The notes beneath the pieces are model-generated. The model searched no databases. It had not been told where the DNA came from and worked only from the letters and a program-made list of their open reading frames with translations. A stretch of DNA of 18,948 bases from Clostridiaceae bacterium (GTDB lineage Bacteria; Bacillota; Clostridia; Oscillospirales; Acutalibacteraceae). Position 1 is the stretch's first letter; each line of letters begins with the position of its first letter. Below are positions 13,710 to 18,948 of the stretch, in pieces. The stretch covers positions 1 through 18,948 of the forward strand of contig CAJGBX010000014.1 of NCBI GenBank assembly GCA_904501685.1, written 5' to 3'. Both the position numbers and the translations under genes were made by a program.

Positions 13710-13744
13710 AAAAATTAAGTCCCAAGTCAATAAAGACTCAGGAC
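13710..13744 (-). terminator. Rho-independent terminator of ackA-galK
   Basis: On the minus strand GTCCTGAGTC, loop TTTATT, GACTTGGGAC form a 10-bp stem containing two G-U pairs, followed by TTAATTTTT. The G-U pairs work only in this orientation, which fits a terminator for galK, 17 nt after its stop codon. Confidence 0.85.
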
Positions 13745-13761
13745 GTAATTTCAATACAATT

Positions 13762-15033
13762 TTAAGATTTGATTTCGGTACCGCCGATAGGACGGATATT
13801 TAGCACATAACAGGAGTTTTCACCAAATACGGACTTCATAACATTCAAATAATTATCAAGCAAATCGTCCGGTACAAACGCCTGAATTGTACCTGCAAAT
13901 CCACCGCCATGCACACGGTATGCACCTCTGTCACCCAAAGCTTTAGAAGCCAACGCCAATGCTAATGACAAGCCTTGCTCCTTAGTGTTAGACGGAGAAT
14001 AAACATTCTGTAGGAACTGGAACGAGGAACGGCCGGACTCCTTAGATATACTCAAGAAATCTTCAAATCTGCCCTCTTTTAATGCGAGCTTTTCATCAAC
14101 TGCTCTCTGGTTATCGTTGAAGAAGTGAATAGCACGAAGCACTGCCCTATCACCTACTGCATTACGTAACTCAGCCAATGATGAATAGAAGACTTCAGTA
14201 TCAACCTCACGCAGTACATTTTTACCGAAAAACTCCGATACTGCACGACACTCTACAGTAATATCGGCATAGTCACCGGTCAAATCAGCGTGGTTACCAC
14301 CGGTGTTGACGATAACAAGATTATGACCGTGAGCCTTAATATCAAATGAAACCTTTTCAATAATAGGCTTAGACGGGTCGTTAAAATCAATACCTGTAAA
14401 TCCACCGACCGAGCTTGCCATTTGGTCCATCAAGCCGCAAGGCTTACCAAAATACTTATTTTCGGAACGCTGAGCTATCTTTGCAATTTCAACCGGGTCA
14501 ACAGCGTTGTCATTATAAAGTCCACTCAAAATATTACCGATAAGTACCTCAAAGGCAGCAGATGAAGAAAGACCTGAACCCTTTAAAACATTAGATGTTG
14601 TATAAGCCTTAAAGCCACCGATGCTGTAACCGTCAGACTTAAATTCACCGCACATACCCTTTATAAGTGCCGATGCACGTCCAAATTCAGACTCCTTAGG
14701 GTCTAACTCATTTAAATCGATAACATCCTCATTATAGCCCTCAGACTTAACTCTGACTATTCCGTCATCCGTTGCAACAACAACCGCGATAACATCCAAA
14801 TTAACACTGCCTGCCAAAACACAGCCGTGCTGATGGTCGGTATGGTTACCGCCAACCTCAGTTCGTCCCGGAGCAGAAAATAGTCTTACATTGTCATATT
14901 CACCGTAAATCTTCTCGAAACTGTCAACGGCAGCAGCATAACGTAATTTTGCCGCTTCTATATCGCCGTAAAGCACCTTGAACATTTCGTCAAACTTACC
15001 GTTTAATATATCATTTTTAATAGCAATCATCAT
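13762..15033 (-). CDS. galK: Galactokinase
   Basis: GHMP-family kinase that phosphorylates galactose at C1 in the Leloir pathway. At 423 residues it is longer than the roughly 390 of Bacillus and E. coli enzymes because of an N-terminal extension of about 25 residues. The sugar-binding signature GRTEVGGNHTDHQHG is at 56-70, the ATP loop GSGLSSSAA at 152-160, the catalytic-base segment CGLMDQMAS with Asp203, and the GHMP C-terminal motif HGGGFAGT at 375-382. The start ATG at 15031-15033 is 14 nt after the ackA stop, with AAGG upstream; the next codon is also ATG and would have better spacing. No galT, galE or sugar transporter is nearby, which is unusual. Confidence 0.96.
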   Translation of the reverse strand: MMIAIKNDILNGKFDEMFKVLYGDIEAAKLRYAAAVDSFEKIYGEYDNVRLFSAPGRTEVGGNHTDHQHGCVLAGSVNLDVIAVVVATDDGIVRVKSEGYNEDVIDLNELDPKESEFGRASALIKGMCGEFKSDGYSIGGFKAYTTSNVLKGSGLSSSAAFEVLIGNILSGLYNDNAVDPVEIAKIAQRSENKYFGKPCGLMDQMASSVGGFTGIDFNDPSKPIIEKVSFDIKAHGHNLVIVNTGGNHADLTGDYADITVECRAVSEFFGKNVLREVDTEVFYSSLAELRNAVGDRAVLRAIHFFNDNQRAVDEKLALKEGRFEDFLSISKESGRSSFQFLQNVYSPSNTKEQGLSLALALASKALGDRGAYRVHGGGFAGTIQAFVPDDLLDNYLNVMKSVFGENSCYVLNIRPIGGTEIKS

Positions 15034-15047
15034 TTATACCTTAAATA

Positions 15048-16250
15048 CTATTTGCCGGTAACAAGTGCCAAGGTATCCTTAGCAATAGCCAATTCCTCAT
15101 TAGTTGGGATAATATAAACCTTAACCTTAGAGTCAGGTGTGGAAATTTCAACCTCTTCTCCTCTGATATGGTTTTTCTCCTCATCAATCTTAACACCCAT
15201 ATATTCGAAGTGCTTGCAAACCTCAGTACGAAGAACGGGGTCATTTTCACCAATACCTGCAGTAAATACAATAGCATCGGTACCATTCATGGCAGCAATG
15301 TATGAGCCAACGAACTTTGCAATCTGATAACGCTGAATTTCGTTTGCAAGCGCGGCTCTGTGATTACCGTTCTGAGCTGCAGCAGATACGTCGCGGTTAT
15401 CACTAGAAACTCCCGAAATACCGAGAAGACCGGACTTCTTATTAAGAATATTTGACATCTCAGCGGCAGAAATATTCTCCTTTTCAGCAATATAGGTCAA
15501 AGCTGAGGGGTCAATACCACCTGAGCGTGTACCCATAATAAATCCATCAAGCGGAGTAAATCCCATAGAAGTATCTACACATTCACCCTTATCAACTGCA
15601 GTAATGGAAGCACCGTTACCTATATGGCAGGTGACAATCTTAACCTCTGATTTATCCTTACCTAAAAGCTCAGCACAACGCTCTGCAACATACTTATGCG
15701 AGGTGCCGTGTGCGCCGTAACGGCGAACAGCATACTTTTCAAAATACTCATACGGTATACCGAAAATATAAGCCTTTTCAGGCATAGTCTGATGGAAAGC
15801 AGTATCAAACACTGCGACCTGCGGAATATCCTTACCAAAGGTTTTGGTGCAGGCAACGATACCCAAATAGTTAGGATAGTTATGTAAGGGAGCCAATTCC
15901 TTTAATTCATTTATCTTTTCAGCAACTGCATCATCAATCAAGCAGGACTTGTTAAAGAAGGTACCGCCGTGAACAACACGGTGACCGATAGCACCTATTT
16001 CCTTAGGTGAGCTGATAACCTTAGCATCACTCTCGGTTAAAGCAAACATCAACGCCTCAAAAGCTTCAGCGTGAGTAGGCATATCAATCTCAGCGGCATA
16101 TGTTCTGCCGTCACCGGCCTTATGGCTAATATTACTGCCGGACAAACCGATTTTATCACAAAGACCCTTTGCGATAACCTGTTCATTATCCATATCAATA
16201 AGCTGATACTTCAAGGATGAACTTCCTGCATTTGCTACGAGAATTTTCAT
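15048..16250 (-). CDS. ackA: Acetate kinase
   Basis: Converts acetyl phosphate and ADP to acetate and ATP, a main energy step of fermenting anaerobes. It has 400 residues. All catalytic positions known for the family are found with the expected spacing: Asn7 (ANAGSSSLKYQL), Arg91 (GHRVVHGG), His123 (PLHNYPN), Asp149 (FDTAFHQTMP), His181 (YGAHGTSHKY), Arg242 (MGTRSGGIDP) and a Glu near 385 (IPTNEELA). The ATG at 16248-16250 is chosen because AGGAGG (16259-16264) is 8 nt upstream; a longer reading from 16298 would translate through that site. Phosphotransacetylase (pta), the usual partner, is absent; galK follows instead. Confidence 0.98.
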   Translation of the reverse strand: MKILVANAGSSSLKYQLIDMDNEQVIAKGLCDKIGLSGSNISHKAGDGRTYAAEIDMPTHAEAFEALMFALTESDAKVISSPKEIGAIGHRVVHGGTFFNKSCLIDDAVAEKINELKELAPLHNYPNYLGIVACTKTFGKDIPQVAVFDTAFHQTMPEKAYIFGIPYEYFEKYAVRRYGAHGTSHKYVAERCAELLGKDKSEVKIVTCHIGNGASITAVDKGECVDTSMGFTPLDGFIMGTRSGGIDPSALTYIAEKENISAAEMSNILNKKSGLLGISGVSSDNRDVSAAAQNGNHRAALANEIQRYQIAKFVGSYIAAMNGTDAIVFTAGIGENDPVLRTEVCKHFEYMGVKIDEEKNHIRGEEVEISTPDSKVKVYIIPTNEELAIAKDTLALVTGK

Positions 16251-16269
16251 AAAAATTTCCTCCTGAAAA

Positions 16270-16300
16270 TTTTGATTCGGTATTGCAATTAGAATCAAAA
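16270..16300. promoter_or_regulatory. Inverted repeat in the ackA leader
   Basis: TTTTGATTC (16270-16278) and GAATCAAAA (16292-16300) are perfect 9-bp arms around a 13-nt centre, 5 nt upstream of the AGGAGG of ackA. In ackA mRNA it can form a hairpin; as DNA it could be an operator. It also lies upstream of tmcAL. Confidence 0.4.
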
Positions 16301-16336
16301 TATTATAATATAATTAGTATATTTTTCTAAATTTAT

Positions 16337-16365
16337 ATTCTACAACATTTAAAGTAATTTTTCAA
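16337..16365 (-). promoter_or_regulatory. Promoter of ackA-galK
   Basis: Minus strand: -35 TTGAAA (16360-16365), 17-nt spacer, -10 TAGAAT (16337-16342). For tmcAL on the plus strand the spacer region offers only poor choices (TTGCAA at 16283-16288 with TATAAT at 16304-16309, a 15-nt spacer). Confidence 0.55.
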
Positions 16366-16390
16366 GTCAATTTTGAAAGAATGTGAGAAA

Positions 16391-17566
16391 ATGAGAGTAA
16401 CCGGTATTATCGCAGAATACAATCCGTTTCACAACGGACATAAATATTTGATTGACCAGGCACGAAAGAACGGTGCTGAAGCCGTTGTAGCCGTTATGAG
16501 CGGAAATTTCGTACAACGCGGTGATACTGCAATCATTTCCAAATTCCTAAGAACAAAGCAGGCTTTAGAATGCGGTGTTGACCTGGTTGTGGAGCTTCCA
16601 ACCTATTGGGCAATGGCTACCGCTCAAAAATTTAGCGAGGGAGCCATTGAAATTCTTGAAAACATTGGAATTGATACTCTGATTTTCGGCAGTGAATCCG
16701 GATGTATCGAGAGAATTATTAAAACCAGCTATTGCATCCGTTCAACAGAATTTAAAGCTTATATGCGAGAGCAGCTTGATTTGGGTTTCGCACCTGCCAA
16801 AGCACGTGAAACTGCCGTTGAAAGGCTTTGCGGGAACGGTGAGCTGCTGCGTTCCCCTAACGATACATTAGCTGTTGAGTACATTTCTGCGGCAAAATCG
16901 TTAAATTCCAAAATGAAGTTTGTTGCCGTTAATCGGCAAGGTGTTTCACACGACAGCACCATCGCCAACGGCGAATTTTCCTCAGCTAGTGCTATTCGAG
17001 AACTGATACTTTCCGGCAAAGTCGAGCGTGCTTCGAAATATATGCCTGAAAAGGCATACCAAATCATAAAAACTGCCGCAGACGACGGTAAGATTTCGGA
17101 TTTGAAAATTCTTGAAACAACTATCCTTTCGGCTTTACGCACTACCTCTAAGGAGGATTACAAAGTATTACCCGATATAAGCGAGGGAATTGAAAACCGA
17201 TTGTTTTCGGCGGCGAGAATAGGCAGAAATCTACCTGAGCTTTTAGAATATGCCGCAACCAAGCGGTACACAAACGCAAGACTTCGTCGACTTGTTCTTT
17301 CGGCTTTTTTAAAAGAAAACAAAAATGAAATTCCTGAAAAAGTGCCATATATCAGGGTTTTAGGTTGCAACGTGGTCGGTGCCGAGGTACTTAAGGTTGC
17401 ACGTGTAAACTCAAAAATTCCGGTAATTATGCGGTCAACCGCCTTGAAGGGCAACCCTACCTTCGAGTTTGATGTCAAAGCAACCGACATCTATTCCCTA
17501 TCACAAATTAATCCCGACCCTTGCGGTGAAGAATTCACCAACGGTGTAATAGTAAAAAAAGATTAA
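16391..17566 (+). CDS. tmcAL: tRNA(Met) cytidine acetate ligase (TmcAL, formerly YlbM)
   Basis: Nucleotidyltransferase-fold enzyme that activates acetate with ATP and acetylates C34 of elongator tRNA-Met. It has 391 residues. The N-terminus GIIAEYNPFHNGHKYLI contains the nucleotide-binding HNGH (14-17); VMSGNFVQRGDTAI, the segment LRSPNDTLAVEYI (153-165) and SASAIRE (198-204) are typical. The ATG at 16391-16393 is used; a reading from TTG at 16373 would add six residues without a ribosome site. The ribosome site GTGAG is weak. It diverges from ackA, whose product acetate is its substrate, and this neighbourhood is common in clostridia. Its stop overlaps that of uvrC. Confidence 0.95.
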   Translation: MRVTGIIAEYNPFHNGHKYLIDQARKNGAEAVVAVMSGNFVQRGDTAIISKFLRTKQALECGVDLVVELPTYWAMATAQKFSEGAIEILENIGIDTLIFGSESGCIERIIKTSYCIRSTEFKAYMREQLDLGFAPAKARETAVERLCGNGELLRSPNDTLAVEYISAAKSLNSKMKFVAVNRQGVSHDSTIANGEFSSASAIRELILSGKVERASKYMPEKAYQIIKTAADDGKISDLKILETTILSALRTTSKEDYKVLPDISEGIENRLFSAARIGRNLPELLEYAATKRYTNARLRRLVLSAFLKENKNEIPEKVPYIRVLGCNVVGAEVLKVARVNSKIPVIMRSTALKGNPTFEFDVKATDIYSLSQINPDPCGEEFTNGVIVKKD

Positions 17567-18948
17567 TTCAAGTTCAAATATTCAACAATATTTTCAGCCG
17601 TTTTCTGAGGAATCCCTAATTTTATGATATCCTCTTTGGAAGCGGCTGATATTTTTGTTACTGTTTTAAAGTGAGAAAGCAGCTTTTTAGCCGTCACCTC
17701 ACCCACACCCTCAATTTCACATAGTTTCAATAGATGAGTGTTTTTAGAGCGAGACTTCCTGTGATATCCAATTGCAAATCTATGAACCTCTTCTTGAATA
17801 GTCGAGACAAGCGTATAAGCACTACGGTTGGCTTTTATCGCAATTTCACCGCCATCACCTGTAACTGCACGCGTTTTATGTTTTGAATCCTTAACCATAC
17901 CGAAAACAGGAACATTAATTCCCATTCGACTTAAAACCTCGGACACTGCCGAAAGCTGACCCTTACCGCCGTCTAACAAAATCAAATCAGGTAATCTGCC
18001 GAATCCGTCCTCGGTTTCGGCATTTTTATACTCAGAAAATCGGCGTTCAATAACCTCTGCCATAGACCTGAAATCGTCCTGACCGCTAAAGCTTTTGATT
18101 TTAAATTTTTTGTAATCCTGCTTATAAGGCTTACCGTCTTTGAACACAACCATACCGGCAACATTATCCTCACCTGCGGTGTTAGATATATCGTAGGATT
18201 CGATAAATTTTGGGGGTTTTGGAAGCCCAAGCAAACGTGCTAGCTCATCAAGTCCTGCGGTTTGACCGATATTCCGTCCCAAATGCTTAGCTAAACGTTC
18301 GCTTGCATTATTTCGGCACATTGTGACTAATTGCTCTTGCTCACCGCGTTCGGGAACAGCAACAGTTACATTTGCTCCTCTTTTTTCAAAAAGCCACTTT
18401 TCAAGCAGCTCCTTATCTTCAATTTCACCGTCAACAGCAACTCTCGGCGGAATATTATCACGCATAGAGTAAAACTGAGTTATAAATTCACTTCGTGCCG
18501 ATGCCAAATCCGAAACGGCATCAACAATAAACTCTTCCCTATCGGTTAAATTTCCGTCGGAAAATCTAAACACTTCAAAGCAGGCAGCCGATTCGGCAAC
18601 CGCCAGAGCAATAATATCCTGCCTTTTATAAATCGAGCTGTAAATCTTCTGCCGTTCACCTATTCTTTCAATTGCCGAAATCCTATCGCGAATAGCGGCA
18701 GCCTTTTCAAACTGCAGATTATCAGCCGCCATATTCATTTCCCTTTTTAAGGCGGCAACCGATTTTCCTACTCCGCCTTTTAAGAATTCAACTGCCTGAC
18801 GAACGGAATTACGATATTCTTCAGCTGATATTTTACCAGCACATACACCGCAACAATTCTTAATATGAAAGTTCAGGCACGGCCGGCTTTTACGGTTTAT
18901 ATCCCTTGGAAAAGTTTTATTACAATGAGGCAGACGAAAAATCTTCAA
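17563..18948 (-). CDS. uvrC: UvrABC system protein C, lacking its N-terminus at the window edge
   Basis: Dual-incision nuclease of nucleotide excision repair. The 461 residues seen are the C-terminal three quarters; the GIY-YIG nuclease domain lies beyond the right edge, and the first codon here (TTG) is internal. In order: a cysteine cluster (fragment residues C9, C24, C32, C36) with the spacing of the proposed iron-sulfur site in E. coli UvrC; the UVR motif that binds UvrB (about 64-98, LKREMNMAADNLQFEKAA); the RNase H-like second nuclease with Asp253 (SYDISNT), Asp326 (LLDGGKGQ) and His389 (EEVHRFA); and a C-terminal tandem helix-hairpin-helix (EIEGVGEVTAKKLL). All three catalytic residues of the second nuclease are present. 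It converges on tmcAL. Confidence 0.97.
   Translation of the reverse strand: MKIFRLPHCNKTFPRDINRKSRPCLNFHIKNCCGVCAGKISAEEYRNSVRQAVEFLKGGVGKSVAALKREMNMAADNLQFEKAAAIRDRISAIERIGERQKIYSSIYKRQDIIALAVAESAACFEVFRFSDGNLTDREEFIVDAVSDLASARSEFITQFYSMRDNIPPRVAVDGEIEDKELLEKWLFEKRGANVTVAVPERGEQEQLVTMCRNNASERLAKHLGRNIGQTAGLDELARLLGLPKPPKFIESYDISNTAGEDNVAGMVVFKDGKPYKQDYKKFKIKSFSGQDDFRSMAEVIERRFSEYKNAETEDGFGRLPDLILLDGGKGQLSAVSEVLSRMGINVPVFGMVKDSKHKTRAVTGDGGEIAIKANRSAYTLVSTIQEEVHRFAIGYHRKSRSKNTHLLKLCEIEGVGEVTAKKLLSHFKTVTKISAASKEDIIKLGIPQKTAENIVEYLNLN

Noticed and set aside
16251..16298. 16-residue N-terminal extension of acetate kinase
   Set aside because: It would translate through the AGGAGG ribosome site; the family N-terminus is MKILVANAGSSS, exactly at 16250.
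16283..16314. Plus-strand promoter for tmcAL
   Set aside because: TTGCAA and the overlapping TATAAT boxes are 15 or 20 nt apart, neither a good spacing. The sequence is very AT-rich, so I do not list it as a feature.

Overview
The window reads as a stretch of chromosome from a low-GC, Gram-positive anaerobe of the Clostridia, most likely Oscillospiraceae/Ruminococcaceae. Evidence for this: AT-rich spacers with sigma-A type promoters (TTGACA-17-TATAAT), strong GGAGG ribosome binding sites, a CwlD-type amidase, a membrane protein of the TIGR04086 kind beside yajC, a Na+-pump decarboxylase beta subunit, TmcAL, and acetate kinase. The assignment is inference from gene content and order; no 16S or other marker is present. 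Almost all of the DNA is ordinary housekeeping sequence. I see no phage, insertion sequence, CRISPR array, tRNA or rRNA.

Layout. (1) 1-2524, minus strand: an amino-acid ABC transporter in the order solute-binding lipoprotein, permease, ATPase; the ATPase is cut by the left edge. A terminator-like hairpin separates the binding-protein gene from the permease gene, and the permease carries an unusual N-terminal extracytoplasmic domain of about 220 residues. (2) 2683-5323, minus: unknown membrane protein, CwlD-like amidase and RadA, behind one promoter. (3) 5492-8575, minus: queA, tgt, yajC and a TIGR04086-like membrane protein, i.e. queuosine tRNA modification plus a Sec-translocase accessory gene, ended by a strong hairpin. 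A short repeat-structured patch lies between queA and tgt. (4) 8726-11504, plus: asd-dapA-dapB, the aspartate-to-tetrahydrodipicolinate part of lysine/diaminopimelate synthesis, closed by a bidirectional terminator. (5) 11614-13599, minus: oadG-like gamma subunit, gcdB/oadB-like Na+-translocating beta subunit and a Dabb-domain protein, with no carboxyltransferase or biotin-carrier gene beside them. (6) 13762-16250, minus: ackA followed by galK. (7) 16391-17566, plus: tmcAL, which uses acetate and ATP to modify elongator tRNA-Met and is divergent from ackA. (8) 17563-18948, minus: uvrC, lacking its N-terminal part because of the right edge and overlapping the tail of tmcAL by 4 bp.

How it fits together: the operons are tightly packed (13-22 nt gaps within most of them) and each is preceded by a readable promoter. 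The most noteworthy items are the permease with an extra exported domain, the face-to-face overlapping promoters between queA and asd with a palindrome on the asd -35 box, the orphan decarboxylase membrane module, and the heptanucleotide/hairpin patch between queA and tgt. I found no clearly new multi-gene system; the permease ectodomain is the best candidate for something undescribed.
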